A stretch of 64,000 nucleotides of DNA, taken from contig NZ_JAUTDO010000005.1 of assembly GCF_030646165.1 (NCBI RefSeq), positions 496,001-560,000 on the forward strand, given 5' to 3'. Of the stretch, positions 50,783 through 59,192 are shown piece after piece; position 1 is the first letter of the stretch; the number at the start of each line of letters is the position of its first letter. This DNA comes from Conexibacter sp. CPCC 206217 (GTDB lineage Bacteria; Actinomycetota; Thermoleophilia; Solirubrobacterales; Solirubrobacteraceae). Under the pieces are notes generated by a model. That model worked only from the letters and a program-made list of their open reading frames with translations, ran no database searches and was not told the DNA's origin. The translations under genes were made by a program, and so were the position numbers.

Positions 50783-51892
50783 ATGAGGACAAACAGGCGC
50801 ACGCCGCGGGCGTTGGCATCGGCCTGCCTGGTCGCGCTCCTCGCAGCTCTGGTGCTGGCCGGCTGCGGCAGCAGCGACGACAGCACGAGCTCCAGCAGCA
50901 GCGCCGGATCCACGGCGGCGAGCACGACCGCGTCGCAGCCGGCCGCGGACGTTCCGTTCGAGAGCCCCGAGGCAGGGTTGCCGACGTCGTACCCGGAGCC
51001 GACGGTGAGACCGGGCTTCAGATACACGGTCGGCTATCTCTCGCCGAATTCGTCGATCGGCTTTCTCGCCTCCGTCTACAAGGGCGTCAAGGAGCAGACC
51101 GAGAGATTCGGTGGCAAGTTCATAGGCTATGACGCCAACTTCAACCAGGACAAGCAGGTCAGCCAATTCGCCGATCTGCTGGCGCAGCATCCCGACGTGA
51201 TCGTCGCCTATCCGCTGTTGCCGAGCGCGTTGGCGGCGAGAGTCAGAGAGGCGCAGGCGGCAGGCATCCCGATCGTCACCAACGACACGCCGCCCGACGC
51301 GAGCCTGCCGCTGGAGCCCGGTTACGACACCAACGTCCACCAGGGCCTCGACATCGCGCGCTACAGAATCGCGCAGGCGGTCGCGAGAGAGTCGCCGGGT
51401 GCGACGTATGCGCTGCTGGGCCAGTCGCTGCCGGTCCCGTCGCTGAGATACGCGATGGACCGCTCGCACTACTGGGGCGACAGATTCGGCAACAGATTCG
51501 TCGGCGAGGTCGACGCTGCCGACGACACGCCCAACGCGGGTCAGCAGGCGATGACGGCGCTGCTGGCGAAGTACCCCGACGTCGACTACGTGATCGCCTA
51601 CAACGACACGGCGGCGGAGGCCGCCTCGGCGGTCGCCCGCTCCTCGGGCAAGACCGACGTCAAGATCGTCGGTGACGGCGGCGATGCGACCGCCGTGCGG
51701 ATGATCAAGTCGGGTCAGCTGTGGGGCACCTACGGTCCTGACGAGAGAGGCATCGGCGTGCAGCAGGCGATCGCGGCCTACGACCTCGCCACCAGACAGC
51801 ACCTGCCGCTGCCGAGAAACATCGTCATCACCAGCGGCACGATGGTGACGAGAGACAACGTCGACGACTACACGCCGGCCAACGACGCCTGA
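50783..51892 (+). CDS. Sugar-type ABC transporter substrate-binding lipoprotein
   Basis: A 369-residue type-1 periplasmic binding protein. Lipobox LVLAGC gives a lipidated Cys near 29, then a Ser-rich linker, YTVGYLSPNSSIGFLASVYKG near 78-98, IVTNDTPPD near 164-172 and DVDYVIAYNDTAAEAASAV. About 14 of 22 arginine codons are AGA. GGAGG lies ten bases before the ATG. Its ATPase and permease are about 1.8 kb further on, beyond a reversed PucR gene. Confidence 0.9.
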   Translation: MRTNRRTPRALASACLVALLAALVLAGCGSSDDSTSSSSSAGSTAASTTASQPAADVPFESPEAGLPTSYPEPTVRPGFRYTVGYLSPNSSIGFLASVYKGVKEQTERFGGKFIGYDANFNQDKQVSQFADLLAQHPDVIVAYPLLPSALAARVREAQAAGIPIVTNDTPPDASLPLEPGYDTNVHQGLDIARYRIAQAVARESPGATYALLGQSLPVPSLRYAMDRSHYWGDRFGNRFVGEVDAADDTPNAGQQAMTALLAKYPDVDYVIAYNDTAAEAASAVARSSGKTDVKIVGDGGDATAVRMIKSGQLWGTYGPDERGIGVQQAIAAYDLATRQHLPLPRNIVITSGTMVTRDNVDDYTPANDA

Positions 51893-51920
51893 GGCGACGA
51901 CGCCGGGCACGGCCGACGGC

Positions 51921-51949
51921 AGCCGCGCCGCCACGACGGCGGCGCGGCT
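51921..51949. terminator. Perfect 12-bp hairpin between convergent genes
   Basis: AGCCGCGCCGCC, ACGAC, GGCGGCGCGGCT: perfect 12-bp stem ending at the PucR stop codon, 28 bases after the binding-protein stop. Probably a two-way terminator without U-tract. Confidence 0.8.
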
Positions 51950-53568
51950 CAGCCGCGCTCGCCGAGCACGGTCCGGATCCGCAGCGCGAGCTGGATCGCG
52001 GCGAGCGTGTCGGGATCCGACAAGTCGGCGTCCATCAGCTCGCCGATGCGCGCCAGGCGCGAGTAGAGCGACTGCCGCTCGATGTGCAGCTCGCGCGCCG
52101 CGTCGGCCTTGCGGCCGCCGTGCCGGCAGAGCGTCTCCAGCGTCGGCAGCATTCTGGTCGTGCGCTCGCGGTCACGCTGCAGCAGCGGATGCAGGCGGGC
52201 GGTCGCGAACTGCATCAGCTCGGGACGGTCGCGCAACGACCAGATCAAGCGGTCCACGTTCGGGACCGTGACGTCGTGCCACGGCCGCGCCTCGGAGCGC
52301 GAGGTCGGTGTCGCCGCGTCGATCGTCGCGTGCAGCGCCGCCCTGAGCGCGTCCCACGAATGCGTCGAGGGGCCGGCACAGACGACCAACGGGGGCGCGC
52401 CCGGCACGCGCGCCAGCGTGCTGGTCCTCAGCACCTCGGCAAGCCGCCCCGCCAACGTCGCGCGTTCCTCGGTGTCGCGCAGCCCGAGCACGATCAGCAT
52501 GTGCTCGCCGTAGCGGTGGTGGCCGAGCAGGACCTGCGCGGCCTCGCGCTCGAGCGCGTCGCGCACGTCGCGCCAGACGAGGTCCCACGGCGCGTCGCGC
52601 ATCGACGGCGTGGGGGGCGCCGCGTCGGTCCGCTCCTGCGGCACGACGACGACCGGCATCAGCCCTCTGACCGGCTGCTTGAAGCCGAGCGCGGAAGCGC
52701 GCACGGCGGCCTCGGCCGAGTCGACGTCGCCGCTGAGCAGGTCGGCGATGAAGTCGCTGCGGCGGCGCGCGGCGAAGCTCGCCGGCTCGCGCCCGCGCAT
52801 CAGCTCGACCGCGAGCAGCTGGCCGATGCTGTCGACGGCGAGGCGGTCGGCGTCCGCCAGCGGCGCGTCGACGGCGAGCGCGACGAGCCTTCCCCACTCT
52901 CCACGCCGCTCGCTGACGATCGCGTGGACGGCGGCGTCGGGCGCGCCCGGGAGCTGGCGCCTGAACGTGTCCCACGCGGCGGAGACCTCGCGGTCGCTCG
53001 CACGGTGGGTGATCTGGAAGGCGACGCCTCCGGACGCGAGCTCGAGGATCGCGGGGTTGCCGATCGTCGCGCTCAGCAGCGCCAGCAGCTCGCCGACGCC
53101 GGCGCCGTCGATCAGCAGCCGCGTCGCCTGCGCGCGGATGTCGGCGGTGTGCAGCGCCAGCGCGGCCTCGCGGTGGACGATGTCGCGGTTGACCGTCTCC
53201 GCGATCGCGATGAAGGGGACCTCGCGGTGGAGCACGATCACGGGCAGGCCGGCGCGCTCGGCGGCGGCGCCGAGCAGCTTCGGCGACGAGCGGAAGCGGC
53301 TGCCGAGCTCGATCACGAGCCCGGCGGCGCCGCGCTCGACGAGACTCTCGACGAGGTGCTCCTCGTCGCGGCGGCTGGGGCCGATGCTGCGTCCGCCGGT
53401 CAGCAGCAGCTCGCCGCCCTGCAGCAGCGCGCCGATGTAGGGCGCCTCGCCGGCGTGCACCCAGCGGACGGGGTTGCCGAGGTTGACGGCTCCTGCGATC
53501 ACCTCCGGGACCCCGCGCTTGACCGTCGGCAGCTCGAGGACCTGCTCGACGGAGATGGAGAGGCTCAT
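51949..53568 (-). CDS. PucR-family transcriptional regulator
   Basis: A 539-residue activator: N-terminal PucR domain (about 5-125: VEQVLELPTVKRGVPEVIAG, GGELLLTGG, GLVIELGSRF), a central GGDEF-like CdaR segment, and a C-terminal HTH (about 475-530: LETLCRHGGRKADAARELHIERQSLYSRLARIGEL). PucR proteins respond to purine or aromatic breakdown intermediates. It sits between the binding-protein gene and the divergent ATPase/permease genes, so it probably regulates this importer and perhaps the whole block. Confidence 0.9.
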   Translation of the reverse strand: MSLSISVEQVLELPTVKRGVPEVIAGAVNLGNPVRWVHAGEAPYIGALLQGGELLLTGGRSIGPSRRDEEHLVESLVERGAAGLVIELGSRFRSSPKLLGAAAERAGLPVIVLHREVPFIAIAETVNRDIVHREAALALHTADIRAQATRLLIDGAGVGELLALLSATIGNPAILELASGGVAFQITHRASDREVSAAWDTFRRQLPGAPDAAVHAIVSERRGEWGRLVALAVDAPLADADRLAVDSIGQLLAVELMRGREPASFAARRRSDFIADLLSGDVDSAEAAVRASALGFKQPVRGLMPVVVVPQERTDAAPPTPSMRDAPWDLVWRDVRDALEREAAQVLLGHHRYGEHMLIVLGLRDTEERATLAGRLAEVLRTSTLARVPGAPPLVVCAGPSTHSWDALRAALHATIDAATPTSRSEARPWHDVTVPNVDRLIWSLRDRPELMQFATARLHPLLQRDRERTTRMLPTLETLCRHGGRKADAARELHIERQSLYSRLARIGELMDADLSDPDTLAAIQLALRIRTVLGERG

Positions 53569-53691
53569 GACAGCTGACGCTCGCTTCCAGGTGACGCCTG
53601 ACAGACAGAGGGCGATTCGATCTTACGCATGACAGGGCGCGCCGCCCCGAATGCGGCGATTCCACAAGCCAGGATCGCTCATTTTCTTTAC

Positions 53692-53710
53692 AGCAGAATT
53701 GCATTCTGCT
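53692..53710. promoter_or_regulatory. Candidate operator AGCAGAAT-N3-ATTCTGCT (importer operon)
   Basis: A 19-bp perfect interrupted palindrome with eight-base arms, in an AT-rich patch (TTTTCTTTA) between the PucR gene and the ATPase gene. It ends 15 bases before the ATPase ATG, so a bound protein would block the promoter or the start region. Best example of the motif repeated at 48198 and 61572. Confidence 0.72.
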
Positions 53711-53725
53711 AAATCTCCCGTGGCA

Positions 53726-55279
53726 ATGCACGACGCCCTCTCACACACCCCCGACCCGGTGCCTCCGGGCTCTCCGCTCGCCGTCGCCGGCGTCGAGAAG
53801 CGCTACGGAGGGGTCCACGCCCTGCGCGGCGCGCACATGACGATCACCGCCGCAGGCGTGATCCACGGGCTGATCGGCGAGAACGGCTCCGGCAAGTCGA
53901 CGATCCTCGGGATCCTCTGCGGCGAGAAGTCGCCGGACGCCGGGACCATCTACGTCGACGCCAGACCGGTCGAGTTCTCCAGTCCCGTCGCGGCGCTCGC
54001 GCACGGCATCGCGATGGTGTCGCAGGAGACGGCGCTCGCGCCGGACCTGTCGATCGCCGAGAACATCTTCCTCGGCCGCCGCATGGCGCGCTCGCCATGG
54101 GGGATCGACTGGCGCCGCACGCGGCGTGAGGCGGCCGCCGTGCTGGCGCGGCTGGAGCTGGACTATGCGCCCGGTCGGCTGGTCCGCACGCTGCGACCCG
54201 ACCAGCAGCAAATGGTCGAGATCGCCCGCGCGCTGTCGCTCGACGCGCGCGTGCTGATCCTCGACGAGCCGACCAGCTCGCTCAGCGACGACGAGGTCGG
54301 CGCGCTCTTCACGACGATCCGCGGCCTCAAGGCCGACGGCGTCTCGACGATCTTCGTCTCGCACCGCCTGAAGGAGATGTTCGCCCTCGTCGACGAGTTC
54401 ACCGTCCTGCGCAACGGCGTCACCGTCGCCGAAGGCCCGGCCGCCGAGTTCGACGAGCAGAAGCTCGTCGCCGCGATGGTCGGCGACCACACGTCGCTGA
54501 CGCGCCCTGTCGCGCGCACGAAGCCGGCCGCGCCGGCGAGTGCCGGCACGACTCCCGCGGTCGCCGTCAGAGGGTTGACCGTCGACGGCGTCCTGTCCGA
54601 CGTCGACCTCGACGTGCGACCCGGCGAGGTCGTCGGGCTCGCGGGGCTGGAGGGCGCCGGCCGCAGCGAGCTGCTGGAGGCGATCTTCGGGCTGCGCTCG
54701 CCGGCCGCGGGGACGATCGAGATCGAGGGCGAGCCGCTGCGCGCCCGCGGCCCGCGCGACGCGATCGACCGCGGCATCGGCTATCTGCCGCCCGACCGCA
54801 AGATCCAGGGCGTCGTGTTGAAGCGGACCGTCGCGGAGAACCTGACGATGGTCGTGACCGCGAACCTGTTCCGCGGTCGCCGGCCGCGCGCGACCGACGC
54901 GCGCGCGACCATGGATCACGTCTACGACGTGATGCGGATCCGCGCGGCCTCGCCCGACGCGACCGTCTCGACCTTGTCCGGAGGCAACCAGCAGAAGGTC
55001 GCGCTCGGCAAGTGGATCGCCGCCGACAAGCGCCTGCTGCTGCTCGACGAGCCGACGCGCGGCGTCGACGTCGGCGCCAAGGCCGAGATCCACCAGCTGC
55101 TGCGGGCCGCCGCCGACCGCGGCCTCGCGCTGCTCGTCAGCTCCTCGGAGAACGACGAGCTGCTGCGCCTCTGCGACCGGATCCTCGTGATGTACCGGGG
55201 CGCAGTCGTCGCCTCGCTGCCCGCCGATGAGGCGACCGAACCGATGTTGGCCAGCTATGCCGGAGGACACCATGAGTGA
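53726..55279 (+). CDS. Sugar-type ABC transporter ATPase (two nucleotide-binding domains)
   Basis: A 517-residue RbsA-like ATPase: Walker A GENGSGKST near 46-54, LRPDQQQMVEIARAL and LILDEPTSSLSDDEV in the first half, degenerate second P-loop (GLEGAGRSELL), LSGGNQQKVALGKW and LLLLDEPTRGVDVG in the second half. The ATG at 53726 follows the palindrome; an earlier in-frame start at 53651 would read through the operator. A GTG two codons upstream is possible. Confidence 0.92.
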   Translation: MHDALSHTPDPVPPGSPLAVAGVEKRYGGVHALRGAHMTITAAGVIHGLIGENGSGKSTILGILCGEKSPDAGTIYVDARPVEFSSPVAALAHGIAMVSQETALAPDLSIAENIFLGRRMARSPWGIDWRRTRREAAAVLARLELDYAPGRLVRTLRPDQQQMVEIARALSLDARVLILDEPTSSLSDDEVGALFTTIRGLKADGVSTIFVSHRLKEMFALVDEFTVLRNGVTVAEGPAAEFDEQKLVAAMVGDHTSLTRPVARTKPAAPASAGTTPAVAVRGLTVDGVLSDVDLDVRPGEVVGLAGLEGAGRSELLEAIFGLRSPAAGTIEIEGEPLRARGPRDAIDRGIGYLPPDRKIQGVVLKRTVAENLTMVVTANLFRGRRPRATDARATMDHVYDVMRIRAASPDATVSTLSGGNQQKVALGKWIAADKRLLLLDEPTRGVDVGAKAEIHQLLRAAADRGLALLVSSSENDELLRLCDRILVMYRGAVVASLPADEATEPMLASYAGGHHE

Positions 55280-56381
55280 CGGATTGACCGCCAGCCCCGA
55301 GACCGCGTCCGCGGCTGCGCAAGGGCTGACCGGCCCGAGCCGTCTCGCCACCGCGTTCGCCGCGACCCGTCACTTCCGGCCGGTGCTGCTGCTCGTGGTC
55401 GTGCTGTTCGCGTACTTCGCGGCGACGCAGAGCGACGTCTTCCTGACGTCGCAGAACCTGCAGAACCTGCTGACCGGCGTCTCGATCCTGTGGGTCGTCA
55501 GCATGGGCATGACGTTCGTGATGATCACGGGCGGCGTCGACCTCTCGGTCGCCGCGCTCTCGGTGCTCGTCGGCCTCTTCATGGCGAAGGTCCTCGAGGC
55601 CGGCGTGCCGGGCGGGATCGCCGTGCTGCTGACGGTGCTCGTCGGAGCGGTCGTCGGCGGAGCGGTCAACGGCGTGCTGATCGGCAAGCTGAAGCTCTCC
55701 TTCTTCGTCGTCACGCTCGCGTCGATGACCGTCTACACGGGCATCGTCAACCTCTGGTCGGACACGAGATCGTTCTACGTCACCGCTCCGCTGGTCGTGA
55801 AGATCGGCGTCGAGAAGGTCGGCGGCGTGCCGACGCCGATCCTGATCATGGTCGCGACCTTCCTGATCGCGCTGTGGGTCCAGACGCGCACGTACTTCGG
55901 CCGCGACGTCTACGCCGTCGGCGGCAGCATGCCGGCCGCGCGGCTGTCCGGGATCCGCACCTCGCGCACGGTCGTCTGCGTCTACGCGGTCAGCGGTGCC
56001 TGCGCGGCGCTCGGCGGCGTGATCGCGATCGGCCGCATCGGCGCCGCGACGCCGCAGGTCGACAACACGCTCGCGCTGCAGGCCGCCGCCGCCGTGCTGC
56101 TCGGCGGTACCAGCCTCTTCGGCGGCGCCGGCGGCGTCGGCGGCACGGCCCTGGGCGTGCTCTTCATCGGCGTGCTGCAGAACGGGCTCAGCATCGCCGG
56201 CATCGCCAGCTCCTGGCAGCAGGTCGTCACCGGCGTGATCCTCGTCGCGGCGATCCTCGGCGACCGCATCTCGGTCGGCCGCGTCCGCCGCAAGGCGCCC
56301 GGCGCCGACCCCGCCTCCGCGTTGGAGGCAACCGAGGCGGCCGCGGTCCACGGCGGCGACCCGCCGGCGCTGCAGCGCTGA
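55272..56381 (+). CDS. Sugar-type ABC transporter permease
   Basis: A 369-residue RbsC-like permease: VVSMGMTFVMITGGVDLSVAALSVLVG near 75-101, SFFVVTLASMTVYTG, VYAVGGSMPAARLSGIRTSRTV near 214-235 and LLGGTSLFGGAGGVGGTALG near 276-295. GGAGGA precedes the ATG, and it overlaps the ATPase stop by eight bases. It imports the same compound as the lipoprotein at 50783 (inference from family and location). Confidence 0.92.
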   Translation: MSDGLTASPETASAAAQGLTGPSRLATAFAATRHFRPVLLLVVVLFAYFAATQSDVFLTSQNLQNLLTGVSILWVVSMGMTFVMITGGVDLSVAALSVLVGLFMAKVLEAGVPGGIAVLLTVLVGAVVGGAVNGVLIGKLKLSFFVVTLASMTVYTGIVNLWSDTRSFYVTAPLVVKIGVEKVGGVPTPILIMVATFLIALWVQTRTYFGRDVYAVGGSMPAARLSGIRTSRTVVCVYAVSGACAALGGVIAIGRIGAATPQVDNTLALQAAAAVLLGGTSLFGGAGGVGGTALGVLFIGVLQNGLSIAGIASSWQQVVTGVILVAAILGDRISVGRVRRKAPGADPASALEATEAAAVHGGDPPALQR

Positions 56382-56475
56382 CCTCGCCGCACGCCCCCCC
56401 GGCAGCACGCGCACGACGCACCGCATCTCCCTGACGCACATGAACCAGACGACGAGCAGTGATGGAGGATTCGAT

Positions 56476-57348
56476 ATGGAGCCGCTGTTGTGGCATGGGC
56501 AGCTTTCGCACATCGCGCTGCGATGCGCGGACGTTCCGCGTTCGGGGCGGTTCTACGCCGACGCGGTCGGTCTGACCGAGCACCCCGGGGGCGATCCCGA
56601 CGGGCTGCGGCTCGGCTGGGGCGCGGGGCAGCACGCGCTCGACCTGCTGCCGGGCGCGCCGGGTCTCGACCACTACGGCCTCGAGATCCCGGACGCGGAG
56701 GAGCTGGAGCGCCTGCTGGAGCGTGTGCGCGGCGCCGGCGTCGAGGTCGGTCACCGCGAGCGGACCGCGCACGATCCCGAGACCTTCTTGGTGAGCGATC
56801 CCGAGGGCCGGCGGATCGAGCTGCACGGCCGGGTCGACCGCAGCGGCGAGTTCCGCGCCGACCCGGCGCGCCGGCCGACGCGGCTGCAGCACATCACGTT
56901 CGCGACGAGATCGGTGCCGGACCTCGCCGCCTTCTACGAGGACGTGCTCGGCATGCGCGTCTCCGACCGCATGGGCAGTCGCTTCGCGTGGTTGCGCTGC
57001 GGCGCCGAGCACCACACCGTCGCGATGGTGCAGGCGCCGTCGGCGACGCTGCTGGACCACTTCTCGTTCGACCTCAGCCGCTGGGACGACTTCGCCTCCT
57101 GGTCGGACCGCCTCTCCGGCCTCGGCGTCCCGCTCAGCTGGGGACCCGGCCGCCACGGCCCCGGCAACAACCTGTTCGTGATGTTCGACGACCCCGACGG
57201 CAACCACATCGAGCTCTCCGCCGAGATGGAGCTGTACCACGACGAGCTGGCCGAGTACCAGCGCACGTGGATCGAGGACGTCCGCACCACGAACCTCTGG
57301 GGGATCGCGCCGACCTGGCGCCCCCAGAGCGACGTCGCGGCGGCCTGA
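56476..57348 (+). CDS. Type I extradiol (VOC-fold) dioxygenase
   Basis: A 290-residue two-domain vicinal-oxygen-chelate protein. The C-terminal module has the Fe(II) triad of extradiol dioxygenases: His139 (LQHITF), His195 (LLDHFSF) and Glu246 (GNHIELS), with downstream residues around HGPGNN in the active-site position. It would cleave a catechol-type ring next to the hydroxyls. I prefer the ATG at 56476 because GGAGG lies seven bases upstream; an ATG 12 codons earlier has none. First gene of a catabolic run up to 60893. Confidence 0.88.
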   Translation: MEPLLWHGQLSHIALRCADVPRSGRFYADAVGLTEHPGGDPDGLRLGWGAGQHALDLLPGAPGLDHYGLEIPDAEELERLLERVRGAGVEVGHRERTAHDPETFLVSDPEGRRIELHGRVDRSGEFRADPARRPTRLQHITFATRSVPDLAAFYEDVLGMRVSDRMGSRFAWLRCGAEHHTVAMVQAPSATLLDHFSFDLSRWDDFASWSDRLSGLGVPLSWGPGRHGPGNNLFVMFDDPDGNHIELSAEMELYHDELAEYQRTWIEDVRTTNLWGIAPTWRPQSDVAAA

Positions 57349-57351
57349 GCG

Positions 57352-58185
57352 ATGCGCCTGCGCTCCATCCTGCACCGCGGCGAGCCCGCGGTCGCGCTCG
57401 AATCCGACGGCGGGCTGCTGCTCGTCCCGGGCCTCTCCGAGATCGGCGTCGAGACGCCGATCGACGTCCTGCGCGCCGCTGCCGCCACCGCCACCGAGCC
57501 GATCGACGACGGGGACGTCGTGCTGCGGCCGGTCGTGCCCAACCCGCGTCGCGTCGTCTGCCTCGGCCTCAACTACAACGCGCACGTCGAGGAGACCGGC
57601 CGCGACCTGCCGACCTACCCGGTGCTGTTCGTCAAGTGGGCCAGCAGCCTGATCGCGGCCGGCGCCGAGATCGCGCTCCCGCCCGAGTCCGCGCAGGTCG
57701 ACTTCGAGGCCGAGCTGGCGGTCGTGATCGGAAAGCCGGGACGCCGGATCGCGCGTGAGGCCGCCTACGAGCACGTCGCCGGCCTCACGGTCGCCAACGA
57801 CGTCACGATGCGCGACTTCCAATACAAGACCCATCAGTGGCTGCAGGGCAAGGCGTGGGACGCCAGCACGCCGCTGGGGCCGGCGCTCGTGACGCTCGAC
57901 GAGGTCGACGACCCGGGCAGGCTCGACATCTCGCTCACGCTCAACGGCGAGACGATGCAGTCGTCGAACACCGACCGCTTGATCTTCGACATCCCCACGA
58001 TCGTCGCGACCGTCTCGGAGTTCACCGCGCTGGAGCCGGGCGACGTGCTGCTGACGGGAACTCCCGGCGGCGTCGGCTACCGGCGCGACCCGAAGGTCCT
58101 GCTGAAGCCGGGCGACCGCATGACCGTCACGATCGAGGGCGTCGGCACGCAGGAGAGCGTCGTCGTCGCCGAGGCCGTCGCATGA
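57352..58185 (+). CDS. Fumarylacetoacetate-hydrolase-family protein
   Basis: A 277-residue FAH-fold enzyme: PRRVVCLGLNYNAHVEETGRD near 62-82, VDFEAELAVVIGKPG near 116-130 (metal Glu pair), GLTVANDVTMRDFQ near 141-154 (metal Asp), SNTDRLIFDIPTIVATVS and PGDVLLTGTPGGVGYRR. Family members hydrolyse, decarboxylate or isomerise beta-diketo acids from extradiol cleavage. It begins four bases after the dioxygenase stop. Confidence 0.92.
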   Translation: MRLRSILHRGEPAVALESDGGLLLVPGLSEIGVETPIDVLRAAAATATEPIDDGDVVLRPVVPNPRRVVCLGLNYNAHVEETGRDLPTYPVLFVKWASSLIAAGAEIALPPESAQVDFEAELAVVIGKPGRRIAREAAYEHVAGLTVANDVTMRDFQYKTHQWLQGKAWDASTPLGPALVTLDEVDDPGRLDISLTLNGETMQSSNTDRLIFDIPTIVATVSEFTALEPGDVLLTGTPGGVGYRRDPKVLLKPGDRMTVTIEGVGTQESVVVAEAVA

Positions 58186-58195
58186 GCTGCCTCGC

Positions 58196-59191
58196 ATGAG
58201 CATCGCGCGCGTTCCGATCACGCTCGCGATCAGCGAGTACGACCACGTCGAGGACCTCGTCAGCGGGCGGATCCCCGTCGAGGGCGTCGAGCTGACGCCG
58301 CTGCGGATGAGCGTCGAGGAGATCTTCCAGCGTTTCTCGCGCGCGCGAGAGTGGGAGGCGTCGGAGTTCTCCTTCGCGCAGTTCGTGCACCTGCGCTCGC
58401 GCGGGGACGACTCGCTCGTCGGGATTCCGGTCTTCCCCTCGCGCGTCTTCCGCCACTCCGCGATCTTCGTCAGAGCCGGCGGGAGGATCGCCGCCCCGGA
58501 GGACCTCGCCGGCGCACGCGTCGGCGTGCCGGAGTGGGCGCAGACGGCCGGCGTCTACGCGCGCGGCGTCCTGGCCGACGAGTACGGCGTCGACCTGCGC
58601 TCGATCGACTGGGTGCAGGCCGGCACCAACGAGCCCGGCCGCACCGACGCGGTGGCGGTCGAGCTGCCGGACGGCTTCCGCTACGAGCGGCGTCCGGACA
58701 GCTCGCTCGACGCGATGCTGCTCAGCGGCGAGGTCGACGCGGTCGTGACCGCCCACCCGCCGCGCAGCTTCGAGCGGCGCGACAGCCCGATCGTGCGGCT
58801 GATCAAGGACCACGCCGCGGTCGAGCGCCGCTCGTGGGAGCGCACCGGGATCTTTCCGATCATGCACGTGATCGTGCTGCGCCGGGACGTCCACGACGCG
58901 CATCCGTGGGTCGCCGCCAATCTGCTGCGCGCGTTCGAGGCGGCCAAGGCCGCCGGCGTGCGGCGGTTGCGCGAGCTGACCGCCAGCCGTGTCGCGCTGC
59001 CATGGGCGAGCGAGCAGCTCGACGCGCTCGCACCGCTCTTCGGCGACGACTGGTGGCCGTATGGCGTGGAGGCCAACCGCACGACGCTCGAGGCGTTCAT
59101 GGGCTGGTCGGTCGACCAGGGGGTCGCCGCCGCGGCGGTCCCGGTCGAGCAGCTGTTCGCTCCGCAGACGCTGATCCGCTCGCGTGTCTGA
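58196..59191 (+). CDS. 4,5-dihydroxyphthalate-decarboxylase-like protein
   Basis: A 331-residue protein with a binding-protein fold but no signal peptide. It resembles 4,5-dihydroxyphthalate decarboxylase: ITLAISEYDHVEDLVSGRI near 8-26, ASEFSFAQFVHLRSRGDDSLVGIPVFPSRVFRHSAIFVRAG near 58-98, and FPIMHVIVLRRDVHDAHPWVAANL near 219-242. It may decarboxylate a hydroxylated aromatic acid; alternatively it may be a cytosolic ligand binder. It sits between the FAH-type and hydroxylase genes. Confidence 0.83.
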   Translation: MSIARVPITLAISEYDHVEDLVSGRIPVEGVELTPLRMSVEEIFQRFSRAREWEASEFSFAQFVHLRSRGDDSLVGIPVFPSRVFRHSAIFVRAGGRIAAPEDLAGARVGVPEWAQTAGVYARGVLADEYGVDLRSIDWVQAGTNEPGRTDAVAVELPDGFRYERRPDSSLDAMLLSGEVDAVVTAHPPRSFERRDSPIVRLIKDHAAVERRSWERTGIFPIMHVIVLRRDVHDAHPWVAANLLRAFEAAKAAGVRRLRELTASRVALPWASEQLDALAPLFGDDWWPYGVEANRTTLEAFMGWSVDQGVAAAAVPVEQLFAPQTLIRSRV

Positions 59192-59192
59192 G

